NCBI RefSeq assembly: GCF_902833905.1
Contig: NZ_CADFGP010000010.1
Span: forward strand, 124,001 to 188,000
Direction of reading: 5' to 3'
Origin: Paraburkholderia tuberum STM678
GTDB taxonomy: Bacteria > Pseudomonadota > Gammaproteobacteria > Burkholderiales > Burkholderiaceae
Length of the DNA stretch: 64,000 bases
Part shown: positions 1-9,811 of the stretch, piece after piece
Position numbering within the stretch: the stretch's first letter is position 1
How the letters are laid out: every line of letters begins with the position of its first letter
The notes under the pieces: model-generated
Database searches by the model: none
Told to the model about the DNA's origin: nothing
What the model saw: only the letters and a program-made list of their open reading frames with translations
Position numbers and translations under genes: made by a program

Positions 1-58
1 GTCAATCAACAGCCAGCTATACTAATGCCTAGTCAACCATTGCATTCGCACGAGAATC

Positions 59-574
59 ATGACGGAGCCGTCCAACGAATCCACGCCGGATCTCAGCGAG
101 TACCAGCTCGGTGAAAGCGTCGGCTATCTCATCTCACGGGTGAGATCGACGCTATCAAACCTGATCACGCAGCGCAGCATGGCCGAACTCGGCATCACCA
201 GCCAGCAAGGCAGCATCCTGTTCATGGTGGCGAGCGGCAAATGCCTGCTCGCGGCTGAGTTGGCGCGTGAATACGGAATCGACGCAAGCGCCGTCACGCG
301 CCTGATCGACCGGCTCGAAAAGCGCGGCCTGCTCACGCGGGTGCGCAGTAACGAAGACCGGCGCGTCGTGCGCCTCGCGTTGACGCCGGAAGGCCATGCG
401 ATCGCGGCTCGCATGCCGGCTATTTTCAATGGCGTGCTCGATAACCTGCTGAACGGGTTCACCCCGGAAGAAGTGGGCTTCCTGAAGAGCATGCTGCGTC
501 GCGTGCTCGTCAATTCCGGCGAGCACACGGGACTTTCCCGCGACGCCGCAAGCCATCCCGATAGCAAATCGTAA
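59..574 (+). CDS. MarR-family transcriptional regulator
   Basis: A 171-residue winged-helix protein of MarR type. Residues about 60-125 read as the HTH plus wing: an AELAREYGIDASAVTRLIDR recognition segment, then a KRGLLTRVRSNEDRRVVRLA wing with the usual D-R-R. It sits 52 bp upstream of a tripartite efflux operon on the same strand. The expected role is local repression of that operon, relieved by a phenolic or drug-like ligand; this is inference from family and position. A TATACT hexamer at 18-23 could be its -10 box, but the matching -35 would lie outside the window. The start at 59 leaves a short acidic N-terminal tail before the dimerisation helix, normal for the family. Confidence 0.9.
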   Translation: MTEPSNESTPDLSEYQLGESVGYLISRVRSTLSNLITQRSMAELGITSQQGSILFMVASGKCLLAAELAREYGIDASAVTRLIDRLEKRGLLTRVRSNEDRRVVRLALTPEGHAIAARMPAIFNGVLDNLLNGFTPEEVGFLKSMLRRVLVNSGEHTGLSRDAASHPDSKS

Positions 575-626
575 TAGCTTGCTTGCTGCGTCCATCAATA
601 CATTCCACTCAAAGAAGAGTCGAGCG

Positions 627-2147
627 ATGAAATCCCTTTCCCTGTCCGCGCCCGCGCTGTCGAGCCGGGCCGCTGTCGCCGCAGCGGTGACGGCGCTCGC
701 CCTCACGGGGTGCGCGAACTACTTCGGCGTCAAAAGCGACAAGCAGATCGCGTCGCCGACGCAGTACGAGTCGACGCAGAGTCTGCCCAACGAGGGCGGC
801 CAGTGGCCATCGCTCGACTGGGCCAACCAGTTCGGCGACCCGCAACTGCCGAAGCTGATCGCGGAAGCGCTCGAGGGCAGCCCGTCGATCGCCCAGGCGC
901 AAGCGCGGCTCGCAAAGGCTTCCTCGTATATCGAAAGCTCGCGCGCAGCGCTGTTCCCGAAGGTCAGCGCGAGCTATTCCTGGACCCGCGAGCTGTATTC
1001 GGCAAACTCCCTTTACCCGCCTCCGTTCGGCGGCACCTGGTATAGCGAGAACAACGTGCTCGCGAGCGCGTCGTGGGATCTCGACCTGTGGGGCAAGAAC
1101 CGTCAGCGGCTCGGCCAGGCCGTGTCGCAGCAGAAAGCCGCCGAGGCCGATATGCAGCAGGCGCGCGTGACGCTCGCCGCGTCGGTCGCGAGCACCTACA
1201 ACCAGCTCTCGCAGCTGTATGCGTTTCGCGACATCGCCGCGCGTGAAATCGCGAACCGCCAGGACGTCGGCCGTATCACGAATGACCGCGTGACGGCCGG
1301 CCTCGACACCAACGTCGAGAAGCAGACCGCCGCCGGCAACGTCGCGACGAGCCAGTCGAACCTGACCGACCTCGACGGCCAGATCACCGTCGTGCGCTAC
1401 CAGTTGGGCGCGCTGCTCGGCAAAGGCCCGGACCGTGGCCTGCGGATCGACAAGCCGGTGCTCACCGGCGGCGACGTGGTCGCTCTGCCGGACAACATCC
1501 CGGCCGACCTCGTGGCGCGTCGCGCGGACATCGTCGCCGCGCGCTGGCAGGTCGAAGCCGCGATGCATGACGTGAAGGAAGCGAAAGCCGAGTTCTACCC
1601 GGACGTGAATCTCGCGGCCGGCTTCGGCTTCGACGCGTTCGGCTGGGGCCGTTTCCTGACCGCGTCGAGCCGTCAGATCCAGTTCGGCCCGGCGATCCAT
1701 CTGCCGATCTTCGACGCCGGCGCGTTGCGCGCGCAGTTGAAGGGCCGCTACGCCGACTTCGAGGGCGACGTCGCGAACTACAACCAAACGCTGATCAACG
1801 CGCTGCAGGACGTCTCGACGCAGGTGTCGTCGATCCGCTCGATCGACCGCCAGGAGGGTGACGCCCAGCGCGCGCTCGACGCGTCGAGCAAGGCGTACCA
1901 GCTCGCCGTAATCCGCTACAAGGCCGGCCTGTCGCCGCAGCTGCAGGTGCTCACCGCCGACGAAAACCGCCTTGCCGCGGAGCAGACGGTCACGGGTCTG
2001 CAGATGCGCCGCCGCAGTCTGCAGATCGGTCTGATCAAGGCACTGGGCGGCGGCTTCGACGCAACCCAGACCGGTCTCGTCGTGCCGACCGATGCTCCCG
2101 CATCGGCCAACGCCGCGAACCACGCCACGAGCACCGCCGCGAACTGA
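627..2147 (+). CDS. NodT-family outer-membrane efflux lipoprotein
   Basis: A 506-residue TolC/OprM-like outer-membrane factor. The N-terminus is a lipoprotein signal ending in LALTGC, so the cysteine near residue 29 should be acylated; this fixes the start at the ATG at 627 rather than the upstream in-frame ATG at 579. Two OEP repeats follow, with the family motifs DLWGKN, PADLVARRADI, AEFYPDVNL and FGPAIHLPIFDAG. The C-terminus is a short Ala/Thr/Ser-rich tail. It is the first structural gene of an efflux operon with the adaptor at 2231 and the pump at 3507, and should form the outer-membrane exit duct. Confidence 0.93.
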   Translation: MKSLSLSAPALSSRAAVAAAVTALALTGCANYFGVKSDKQIASPTQYESTQSLPNEGGQWPSLDWANQFGDPQLPKLIAEALEGSPSIAQAQARLAKASSYIESSRAALFPKVSASYSWTRELYSANSLYPPPFGGTWYSENNVLASASWDLDLWGKNRQRLGQAVSQQKAAEADMQQARVTLAASVASTYNQLSQLYAFRDIAAREIANRQDVGRITNDRVTAGLDTNVEKQTAAGNVATSQSNLTDLDGQITVVRYQLGALLGKGPDRGLRIDKPVLTGGDVVALPDNIPADLVARRADIVAARWQVEAAMHDVKEAKAEFYPDVNLAAGFGFDAFGWGRFLTASSRQIQFGPAIHLPIFDAGALRAQLKGRYADFEGDVANYNQTLINALQDVSTQVSSIRSIDRQEGDAQRALDASSKAYQLAVIRYKAGLSPQLQVLTADENRLAAEQTVTGLQMRRRSLQIGLIKALGGGFDATQTGLVVPTDAPASANAANHATSTAAN

Positions 2148-2230
2148 GCGAGCCCGCCCGCGCCGACGCACACGCATACACACGAACACCCGAATAAACG
2201 ACGACGTTCAAAAGAACCCGGAGCACATCA

Positions 2231-3472
2231 ATGAGCACCCCCCAGCAGCCCGCCACTCCACCGCAAGCGGCGAACAACGGCAAACGCAAGCGCATGATGA
2301 CGCTGCTCGTCATCGTGATCCTGATTGCCGCGGTCGCGTACGGCCTGTACTACTTCCTCGTCGCGCGCTTCCATGAAGACACCGACGATGCCTACGTGAG
2401 CGGCAACGTCGTGCAGATCACCCCGCAGGTCACGGGCACCGTGATCGCGGTCAACGCGGACGACACCCAGGTCGTCAAGGCCGGCGACCCGCTCGTCGTG
2501 CTCGACCCGGCCGACGCGCGCGTCGCACTCGAACAGGCCGAGGCCAATCTTGCGCAGGTGGTGCGCCAGGTGCGCGGTCTGTTCGCCGACGACAGCCAGT
2601 ACGAAGCGCGGGTCGCGGCGAGCCAGGCCGATCTGTCGCGCGCCCAGGACGACCTGAAGCGCCGTATGACGGTCGCGCAAACCGGCGCGGTATCGCTGGA
2701 AGAAATTTCGCACGCACGCGACTCCGTGAAGAGCGCGCAAGCCGCGCTCGACGCCGCCAAACAGCAACTCGCGGCAAACCGCGCGCTGACCGCGAACACC
2801 ACGATCGCCGATCACCCGAACGTGCAGGCCGCCGCCGCGAAGCTGCGCGACGCATACCTGAACCACGCTCGCAATACTCTACCGGCGCCGGTCACAGGCT
2901 ATGTCGCAAAACGCTCCGTGCAGGTCGGCCAGCGCGTATCGCCCGGCTCGCCGCTGATGGCGATCGTGCCGCTGCATGACGTGTGGGTCGAGGCGAACTT
3001 CAAGGAAGTGCAACTGAAGCACATGCGCATCGGCCAGCCGGTCGAACTGACGGCCGACGTCTACGGCTCGTCGGTGCCGTATCACGGCAAGGTGGTCGGC
3101 TTCTCGGCCGGCACGGGTTCGGCGTTCTCGCTGCTGCCCGCGCAGAACGCGACCGGCAACTGGATCAAGGTCGTGCAGCGTCTGCCGGTGCGTATTTCGC
3201 TCGATCCGCAGGAGCTGGAGAAGCATCCGCTGCGTATCGGTCTGTCGATGCAAGCTGACGTGAACATCAAGGACGACACCGGCGGCCAGCTCGGTCAGGC
3301 GCCGTCCACGGTTTACCAGACCAACGTCTTCGACAAGTACGGCGCTGAAGCCGATGCGGAAATCGCGCGCATCATCTCGGAAAACGCCGGCACGAACGCG
3401 AACGGCGGCGCGCAGAAGTCGACCGCGGCGAGCGCCGCGGCCGCCGCGAAACCGGCGGCCCATAAGAGCTGA
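2231..3472 (+). CDS. emrA: EmrA/HlyD-family efflux periplasmic adaptor
   Basis: A 413-residue membrane-fusion protein. A basic cytoplasmic stretch (GKRKR) leads to one membrane helix at about residues 22-43. The EmrA signature DTDDAYVSGNVVQITPQVTG follows, then the lipoyl/coiled-coil hairpin (about 85-200) and a beta-barrel region with VQVGQRVSPGSPLMAIVPL. The C-terminus is Ala/Lys-rich and disordered. It would link the inner-membrane pump at 3507 to the outer-membrane factor at 627. A GGAG lies about 8 bases before the ATG. The gene symbol is by family resemblance, not proven orthology. Confidence 0.92.
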   Translation: MSTPQQPATPPQAANNGKRKRMMTLLVIVILIAAVAYGLYYFLVARFHEDTDDAYVSGNVVQITPQVTGTVIAVNADDTQVVKAGDPLVVLDPADARVALEQAEANLAQVVRQVRGLFADDSQYEARVAASQADLSRAQDDLKRRMTVAQTGAVSLEEISHARDSVKSAQAALDAAKQQLAANRALTANTTIADHPNVQAAAAKLRDAYLNHARNTLPAPVTGYVAKRSVQVGQRVSPGSPLMAIVPLHDVWVEANFKEVQLKHMRIGQPVELTADVYGSSVPYHGKVVGFSAGTGSAFSLLPAQNATGNWIKVVQRLPVRISLDPQELEKHPLRIGLSMQADVNIKDDTGGQLGQAPSTVYQTNVFDKYGAEADAEIARIISENAGTNANGGAQKSTAASAAAAAKPAAHKS

Positions 3473-3506
3473 GGGTCCGCCCGATGATTCATGGGAGGCT
3501 CTTTTA

Positions 3507-5069
3507 ATGGCTCAGGCTCAGGCGCAGGTCCCTCACCCGCCGCTCGAGGGCGCGCAACTGGTGATCGGCACCATCGCGGTGTCGCTCGCCGTGTTCATGA
3601 ACGTGCTCGACACGTCGATCGCGAACGTGTCGATCCCGTCGATTGCCGGCGACCTCGGCGTATCGTCCGACCAGGGCACGTGGGTGATTACGTCGTTCGC
3701 GGTGGCCAACGCGATCTCGGTGCCGCTGACCGGCTGGCTCACCGACCGCATCGGCCAGGTGCGGCTGTTCATGGCGTCGATCGTGCTGTTCGTGCTGTCG
3801 TCATGGATGTGCGGGCTGTCGCCGAACCTGCCGTTCCTGCTTGCGTCGCGCGTGCTCCAAGGCGCGGTGGCCGGCCCGATGATCCCGCTGTCGCAGACGC
3901 TGCTGCTCGCGAGCTATCCGCGCGCGAAGGCGCCGATGGCGCTATCGATGTGGGCGATGACCACGCTGATCGCACCGGTTGCCGGTCCGATCCTCGGCGG
4001 CTGGATTTCCGACAACATCTCGTGGCCGTGGATCTTCTACGTCAACATTCCCGTCGGCGCGGTCGCGGCCGCCGCGACGTGGATGATCTTCCGTAACCGC
4101 GATTCGGTCATCAGGAAGGCGCCAATCGACGGCGTCGGCCTCGGTCTTCTGATCGTCTGGGTCGGCTCGCTTCAGGTGATGCTCGACAAGGGCAAGGACC
4201 TCGACTGGTTCTCGTCGACGACGGTCGTCGTGCTCGCGCTCCTCGCGGTGATCGCGCTCGCGTTTTTTATCGTGTGGGAGTTGACGGCCGAGCATCCGGT
4301 GGTTGATCTGTCGCTGTTCAGCCGGCGCAATTTCACCGGCGGCACGATCGCGCTGTCGATCGGCTATGGGCTTTACTTCGGCAATCTCGTGCTGTTGCCG
4401 CTGTGGCTCCAGACCGATATCGGCTACACGGCGACAGAAGCCGGACTCGTGATGGCACCCGTCGGTGTGTTCGCGATCCTGTTGTCGCCTCTGACCGGCA
4501 AGGTGCTGCCGCGTACCGATCCGCGCTATATCGCGACGCTGTCGTTCCTGATTTTCGCGCTGTGTTTCTGGATGCGCTCGCGTTATACGACGGGCGTCGA
4601 TACGTACTCGCTGATGCTGCCCACGCTGATTCAAGGTATCGGTATGGCCGGCTTCTTTATTCCGCTCGTGTCGATCACGCTGTCGGGCTTGCCGGGCCAT
4701 CGGATTCCGGCGGCCTCGGGGCTGTCGAACTTCGTGCGGATCATGTGCGGCGGTATCGGCACGTCGATCTTCCAGACCGCCTGGGATCACCGCACGATCA
4801 TGCATCACGCGCAACTGACCGAACAGGCGAATGCTTACAACCCAGCGTTCGGTCAATCGATTCATCAGATGGGCGCGGCGGGCCTGGATCAGCAGCAGAC
4901 CTATGGTCTCTTCAACACCATGGTCACGCAGCAGGCCGCGCAGCTCGGCGTAAACGATCTGTTCTTCATTTCGGCCGGTATTTTTGTCGCGCTGATCGCG
5001 CTGATCTGGATCACGCGGCCGGAACGGGCAGGCGGCGATGCGGGAGCGGCGGCGGCCACGGCGCATTGA
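3507..5069 (+). CDS. emrB: EmrB/QacA-type (DHA2) MFS drug exporter
   Basis: A 520-residue 14-helix major facilitator of the DHA2 drug:H+ antiporter group. Helix 1 carries the DHA2 motif AVFMNVLDTSIANVSIPSI and the 2-3 loop carries GWLTDRIGQVRLF. Motif C appears as VAGPILGGWISDNISWPWIF. I chose the ATG at 3507 because a GGGAGG ribosome-binding site lies at 3493-3498; the upstream in-frame ATG at 3354 would overlap the adaptor gene heavily. It is the last gene of the operon and is followed by an intrinsic terminator. The substrate cannot be read from the sequence. Confidence 0.94.
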   Translation: MAQAQAQVPHPPLEGAQLVIGTIAVSLAVFMNVLDTSIANVSIPSIAGDLGVSSDQGTWVITSFAVANAISVPLTGWLTDRIGQVRLFMASIVLFVLSSWMCGLSPNLPFLLASRVLQGAVAGPMIPLSQTLLLASYPRAKAPMALSMWAMTTLIAPVAGPILGGWISDNISWPWIFYVNIPVGAVAAAATWMIFRNRDSVIRKAPIDGVGLGLLIVWVGSLQVMLDKGKDLDWFSSTTVVVLALLAVIALAFFIVWELTAEHPVVDLSLFSRRNFTGGTIALSIGYGLYFGNLVLLPLWLQTDIGYTATEAGLVMAPVGVFAILLSPLTGKVLPRTDPRYIATLSFLIFALCFWMRSRYTTGVDTYSLMLPTLIQGIGMAGFFIPLVSITLSGLPGHRIPAASGLSNFVRIMCGGIGTSIFQTAWDHRTIMHHAQLTEQANAYNPAFGQSIHQMGAAGLDQQQTYGLFNTMVTQQAAQLGVNDLFFISAGIFVALIALIWITRPERAGGDAGAAAATAH

Positions 5070-5125
5070 GGGGGGTGTTTGTGGTGTTGCTTTAGTTCGA
5101 CACCGCTCCACCGGAGGGCATGATC

Positions 5126-5162
5126 AAAACGGGATCGCTCGATGGCGATCCCGTTTTTTTAT
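5126..5162 (+). terminator. Intrinsic terminator, probably bidirectional
   Basis: A perfect 13-bp stem (AAAACGGGATCGC at 5126-5138 with GCGATCCCGTTTT at 5145-5157), a 6-base loop and a run of T residues. It ends the efflux operon. The A-run on the left arm gives a T-run on the other strand, so it can also stop transcription coming from truB. Confidence 0.92.
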
Positions 5163-5193
5163 TGTCCGCGCCGGGCTGGCAAAACGGCGACCT

Positions 5194-6129
5194 CTAGCTC
5201 TCCGTCGTCACGATCAGGCGGTCGGGTGCGAGCACGCCTTCGCCCGGCTTCGCGACCCCCAGAAGCCGCCCCTGCGCCGAGTACACCCTCACGCGCGGGG
5301 CATTCACCGCGTCGGCGGCGATCGTCAACGACGACAGCTTCAGGCGCTGGCCGTGAAGGAAGCGGCGCGTGTCATCGTCGTTCAGACAGACCTGTGGGAA
5401 CGTGGACAGCAGCGCGTCGACCGGTTGCAGCCATGCGTCGCGTTCGAGTTCGGTCGCGTAGGACAACGCGTCGAGCGTGACCGAATGCTCGAGCGTCAGC
5501 GCGCCGACGCCCGTGCGCCGCAGCGCGACCAGATGCGCGCCGCAGCCGAGCGCTTCGCCGATATCCTCGGCAAGCGTGCGCACATAGGTGCCCTTGCTGC
5601 ACGTCACGCGAAACGTCACATCCGGCAACGCGCACGCAATCAGCTCGAGCGCGCGAATCGTCACCTGCCGCCCTTCCCGTTCGACCGTCTGGCCGGCGCG
5701 CGCGTACTGGTACAGCGGCTTGCCATCGCGCTTGAGCGCCGAGTACATCGGCGGAATCTGAACGATCTCGCCGATGAATTTCGGCAAAGCCGCCCGCACC
5801 GCCGCTTCGTCGCAGTCGACGGCGCGGATGTCGAACGCCTCGCCTTCGGCGTCGCCGGTGGTCGTGCGGATACCGAGGCGCATCGTCGCCTCGTAGGTCT
5901 TGTCGGCTTCGAGCAAGTCTTGCGAAAACTTGGTGGCCTCGCCGAAACACAGCGGCAGCAGGCCAGTTGCCAGCGGATCGAGCGTGCCGGTGTGGCCCGC
6001 CTTTTTCGCCAGATAAAGACGTTTCGCGCGAACCAGCGCGTCGTTGCTCGACAGGCCGAGCGGCTTGTCGAGCAGCAGCACGCCATCGAGCGCGCGACGC
6101 GGCACGCGGGGGCGTTGAGGTGCGGTCAT
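5194..6129 (-). CDS. truB: tRNA pseudouridine(55) synthase
   Basis: A 311-residue TruB. It converts U55 of the tRNA T-loop to pseudouridine. The N-terminal catalytic core shows DGVLLLDKPLGLSSNDAL and the GHTGTLDPLATGLLPLC motif, in which D51 is the expected nucleophile. KGTYVRTLAEDIGEALG and a C-terminal PUA-like region with GVLAPDRLIV follow. It is the last gene of the rimP-nusA-infB-rbfA-truB series, 78 bp after rbfA. Length is normal. Confidence 0.96.
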   Translation of the reverse strand: MTAPQRPRVPRRALDGVLLLDKPLGLSSNDALVRAKRLYLAKKAGHTGTLDPLATGLLPLCFGEATKFSQDLLEADKTYEATMRLGIRTTTGDAEGEAFDIRAVDCDEAAVRAALPKFIGEIVQIPPMYSALKRDGKPLYQYARAGQTVEREGRQVTIRALELIACALPDVTFRVTCSKGTYVRTLAEDIGEALGCGAHLVALRRTGVGALTLEHSVTLDALSYATELERDAWLQPVDALLSTFPQVCLNDDDTRRFLHGQRLKLSSLTIAADAVNAPRVRVYSAQGRLLGVAKPGEGVLAPDRLIVTTES

Positions 6130-6207
6130 GTCGAGGGAGGCAGAACGTTCGGGAAATGCGAAAAACGGCGCCGCGCGCTACATGGAACGCCACGGCATGG
6201 CAGACGC

Positions 6208-6573
6208 TCAGTCGTCTTTCGCGCGCGTGGAATTTGCCTCGTCGATCAGACGCGACATCTCCACGGCGCGCTCGATCGTCTTGTCGTAGTGGAAATGCAG
6301 CGTCGGCACCGTGTGGATATGCAGGCGCTTGAACAGCAGATTGCGCAGATGGCCGGCAGCGTGCGTCAGCGCTTCGAGCGTTTGCTGCGGGTCGCCCGTC
6401 AGCGTCGTGAAGTAGACCTTCGCGTGCGCGTAGTCGGGCGTCAGCTCGACGCTCTGAAATGTGACGATGCCGATGCGCGGATCCTTGACCTCGCGCAGAA
6501 GCTCAGCCAGGTCGCGCTGGATCTGATCGGCGATCTGCACGTTGCGATTGGGAGTAGTACGTTTCTTAGGCAT
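6208..6573 (-). CDS. rbfA: 30S ribosome-binding factor A
   Basis: A 121-residue RbfA, the KH-fold factor that binds the pre-30S subunit and helps mature the 5' end of 16S rRNA. The family sequences [21 protein letters not shown] and [10 protein letters not shown] are present. I start at the ATG at 6573 ([11 protein letters not shown]). A longer in-frame reading to 6762 would add 63 unrelated residues and run through the hairpin region behind infB. It lies between infB and truB, as is usual in this lineage. Confidence 0.95.
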   Translation of the reverse strand: MPKKRTTPNRNVQIADQIQRDLAELLREVKDPRIGIVTFQSVELTPDYAHAKVYFTTLTGDPQQTLEALTHAAGHLRNLLFKRLHIHTVPTLHFHYDKTIERAVEMSRLIDEANSTRAKDD

Positions 6574-6735
6574 GGTGTTGTGTGCTCCGCTAAGACGGAT
6601 GCCAAAAATTGGTTCGCGCGAGCCGTGTTCGATATTCGTTCGATACGACGGCGTCGCGGTCGCCGCGGCGGGGTGAGAGTCCATTTGCGACGAACGCGGC
6701 AGCCAAGCCAGCAACAAACTCGACACTGCGGGCTC

Positions 6736-6780
6736 AAAAACAACGGGCGGAGCGGGCGTCAAGCCCGTTCCGCCCGTTGT
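6736..6780 (-). terminator. Intrinsic terminator between infB and rbfA
   Basis: Read on the minus strand there is an 18-bp stem with one mismatch (arms 6763-6780 and 6740-6757), a 5-base loop and then TTTTT. It begins 16 bp after the infB stop. rbfA-truB would therefore need read-through or a promoter in 6574-6735. Confidence 0.85.
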
Positions 6781-6795
6781 GCCGTGCCGCGCGAA

Positions 6796-9717
6796 TTACA
6801 GCGTACGCGCGACTTCGGTGACCTCGAAGACTTCGAACTGATCGCCTTCGACGATATCGTTGAAGTTCTTGATCGACATACCGCACTCGAAGCCCTGACG
6901 GACTTCTTTCACATCGTCCTTGAACCGCTTGAGCGAATCGAGTTCGCCCGTGAAGATGACGACGTTGTTGCGCAGCACGCGCACCGACGACGAGCGCTTG
7001 ACGAAACCGTCCGTGACCATACAGCCGGCCACCGTGCCGACCTTCGGCACCTTGAATACCTGGCGTACTTCCACCGTGCCCGTCACGACTTCGCGCTTCT
7101 CCGGCGCCAGCATGCCCGACATTGCCGCCTTCACGTCATCCACGGCGTCGTAGATGATGTTGTAGTAGCGGATGTCGACGCCATTAGCTTCCGCGAGCTT
7201 GCGAGCCTGCGCATCCGCGCGGGTGTTGAAGCCGATGATGACCGCCTTCGACGCCGTCGCGAGATTGACGTCCGACTCGCTGATGCCGCCGACCGCTCCG
7301 TGCACGATCTGCACGCGTACTTCGTCGGTGGAGAGCTTCTGCAGCGACTGCACCAGCGCTTCCTGCGAACCCTGCACGTCGGCCTTGACGATCAGCGGCA
7401 GGTACTGCACTTCGCCCTCGCCCATCTGCTCGAGCATGTTCTCGAGCTTCGCGGCCTGCTGCTTTGCGAGCTTGACGTCGCGGAACTTGCCCTGACGGAA
7501 CAGCGCAACTTCACGCGCCTTGCGCTCGTCCGGCATCACGATTACTTCTTCGCCAGCCTGCGGCACTTCCGACAGACCCTGGATTTCGACCGGGATCGAC
7601 GGACCCGCGGACTTGGTCGGCTTGCCGGTTTCGTCGAGCATGGCACGCACGCGACCGTAGGCGCTGCCTGCCAGCACGACGTCGCCGCGGTTCAGCGTAC
7701 CTGACTGGACGAGGATCGTTGCGACCGGACCCTTACCCTTGTCAAGCTTCGCTTCGATGACGAGACCCTTGGCCGGCGATTCGACCGGTGCCTTCAGCTC
7801 CAGCACCTCGGCCTGCAGCAGCACGTTTTCGAGCAGATCGTCGATGCCCGCGCCGGTCTTCGCCGACACCGGCACGAACGGCGAGTCGCCGCCGTACTCT
7901 TCCGGCACGACGCCTTCCGTGACGAGCTCCTGCTTCACGCGCTCCGGATTCGCTTCCGGCTTGTCGATCTTGTTGATCGCGACGACGAGCGGCACGCCGC
8001 CAGCCTTCGCGTGGGAGATCGCTTCCTTCGTCTGCGGCATCACGCCGTCGTCGGCGGCCACCACCAGGATCACGATATCGGTCGCCTTCGCACCGCGGGC
8101 ACGCATTGCCGTAAAGGCTTCGTGACCCGGCGTGTCGAGGAACGTGATCACGCCGCGCGGCGTTTCGACGTGGTAGGCGCCGATGTGCTGCGTAATACCG
8201 CCCGCTTCGCCTGCCGCAACCTTCGCGCGGCGGATGTAGTCGAGCAGCGAGGTCTTGCCGTGGTCGACGTGGCCCATCACCGTGACGACCGGCGGACGTG
8301 GCAGCGCTTCGGCGTCGCTCGCTTCGCCTTCGACCAGCATGGCTTCCGGATCGTCCAGCTTCGCCGCGAGCGCATGGTGGCCCAGTTCCTCGACGATGAT
8401 CATCGCCGTTTCCTGGTCCAGCATCTGGTTGATCGTGACCATCTGGCCGAGCTTCATCATCACCTTGATGACTTCCGAAGCCTTCACCGCCATCTTGTGC
8501 GCGAGATCCGCGACCGTGATGGTTTCCGGCACATGCACTTCACGCACGATCGGTTCGGTCGGCGCCTGGAACGTGGTGCTCTGCTCCTGATGCTTGCCAC
8601 GCCCCTTCGGACCGCCGCGCCAGCCACGATCGACGCCGCCGCTCGAATCGCCGCGCGTCTTGATGCCGCGGCGCTTCGCTGCGTCGTCCTGCCAGCCGCT
8701 CTTACCGCCGCCCGGCTTCTTCTTGTCGCCCGCCGACGGTGCGCTCGCGGGCGCCGGAGTCGCGGCGGTTGCCGGCTTTCTCGCTGCCGGGCGCGCCGGT
8801 GCTTCACCAGCCGGACGCGCCGGCTTATGCAGCGTGCCCTTGGCTTCGGCCGCCTTGGCCGGCTCGGCGGGCTTCGGTGCCGGTTCCGGCGCCTTCACCT
8901 GCGCCTTGCGCGGCGTGTTCATCATTTCGCGAATCGCGCGCGCTTCGGCTTCGGCCGCCGCGCGGCGCTTGGCGATTTCTTCCTGTTCGGCGCGCGCCTT
9001 TTCGGCGGCCACACGCGCGGCGTCTTCCGCTTTCTTCGCGGCTTCGCGTTGCGCGGCGCGTTCCGCTGCCGCGCGTTCGTCGTCCTGCTCGTTTGCCTTC
9101 TCGGCAACCGGTGCAGCGGCTTTCGCCGCCGCCTGCTGGGCCTTCTCGCGAGCCGCCGCCTCGGCCGCAGCCGCTGCGCGCTTCTTTGCATCTTCTTCCG
9201 CGCGCTGACGCTCGGCTTCCGCGGCCTGCTCGCGCGCCTGACGGTCGACTTCTTCGCGCTCGAGCTGTTCCTGGCGCGCCTTCAGCTCCTGCGCCTGCTT
9301 TTCGAGCAGCTCAGCTTCGTGACGTGCTTCTTCCTCCCGACGCTGCAGTTCGAGATCTTCTGCGTCCGCGTTCTCGGCCACATGATTCGATGCATCCCCG
9401 CCTTCCACGACAGTCTCGTCGCGGCGGACGAACGTGCGCTTCTTGCGCACCTCGACCTGAATGGTGCGAGCTTTGCCCGTCGCATCGGACTGCTTGATCT
9501 CCGACGTATGCCGTTTCGTCAGCGTGATCTTGCGCTTGTCTGCATCAGTCGAGCCGTGAGACTTGCGCAAGTGGTCGAGCAGACGCGCCTTGTCCGTTTC
9601 GGACAAGGAGTCGGCTTCGCTCGCTTTTGTGACGCCAGCTGCCTGCAGCTGCTCAAGCAGCACGCCTGCAGGCATTTTCAGTTCCGCGGCAAATTGGGCT
9701 ACGTTGTTACTCGCCAT
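6796..9717 (-). CDS. infB: Translation initiation factor IF-2
   Basis: A 973-residue IF2, the GTPase that brings initiator tRNA to the 30S subunit. The N-terminal IF2 domain is followed by a very long Ala/Glu/Arg/Lys-rich coiled-coil linker (about residues 110-380). The G-domain starts near residue 477 with G1 GHVDHGKT, then DTPGHEAF and NKID. Domains II-IV end in [20 protein letters not shown]. It follows nusA in the operon with a 94-bp gap. The length is on the long side but fits the betaproteobacterial form with its extended linker. Confidence 0.97.
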   Translation of the reverse strand: MASNNVAQFAAELKMPAGVLLEQLQAAGVTKASEADSLSETDKARLLDHLRKSHGSTDADKRKITLTKRHTSEIKQSDATGKARTIQVEVRKKRTFVRRDETVVEGGDASNHVAENADAEDLELQRREEEARHEAELLEKQAQELKARQEQLEREEVDRQAREQAAEAERQRAEEDAKKRAAAAAEAAAREKAQQAAAKAAAPVAEKANEQDDERAAAERAAQREAAKKAEDAARVAAEKARAEQEEIAKRRAAAEAEARAIREMMNTPRKAQVKAPEPAPKPAEPAKAAEAKGTLHKPARPAGEAPARPAARKPATAATPAPASAPSAGDKKKPGGGKSGWQDDAAKRRGIKTRGDSSGGVDRGWRGGPKGRGKHQEQSTTFQAPTEPIVREVHVPETITVADLAHKMAVKASEVIKVMMKLGQMVTINQMLDQETAMIIVEELGHHALAAKLDDPEAMLVEGEASDAEALPRPPVVTVMGHVDHGKTSLLDYIRRAKVAAGEAGGITQHIGAYHVETPRGVITFLDTPGHEAFTAMRARGAKATDIVILVVAADDGVMPQTKEAISHAKAGGVPLVVAINKIDKPEANPERVKQELVTEGVVPEEYGGDSPFVPVSAKTGAGIDDLLENVLLQAEVLELKAPVESPAKGLVIEAKLDKGKGPVATILVQSGTLNRGDVVLAGSAYGRVRAMLDETGKPTKSAGPSIPVEIQGLSEVPQAGEEVIVMPDERKAREVALFRQGKFRDVKLAKQQAAKLENMLEQMGEGEVQYLPLIVKADVQGSQEALVQSLQKLSTDEVRVQIVHGAVGGISESDVNLATASKAVIIGFNTRADAQARKLAEANGVDIRYYNIIYDAVDDVKAAMSGMLAPEKREVVTGTVEVRQVFKVPKVGTVAGCMVTDGFVKRSSSVRVLRNNVVIFTGELDSLKRFKDDVKEVRQGFECGMSIKNFNDIVEGDQFEVFEVTEVARTL

Positions 9718-9811
9718 TCATTCCTCTTAATGCAAGGACCGATTCCTTGCGGTTAGCATCGGGTCATGCGGCCTGACGGCCGCGTTCAATTCAGTGCGCC
9801 ATGGTCATTTC

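Noticed and set aside
5038..7704. An 888-codon plus-strand open frame across truB, rbfA and infB
   Set aside because: It is antisense to three well-identified genes, crosses the bidirectional terminator region, and its translation is Arg/His-rich with no family features. It is a shadow of high-GC codon bias.
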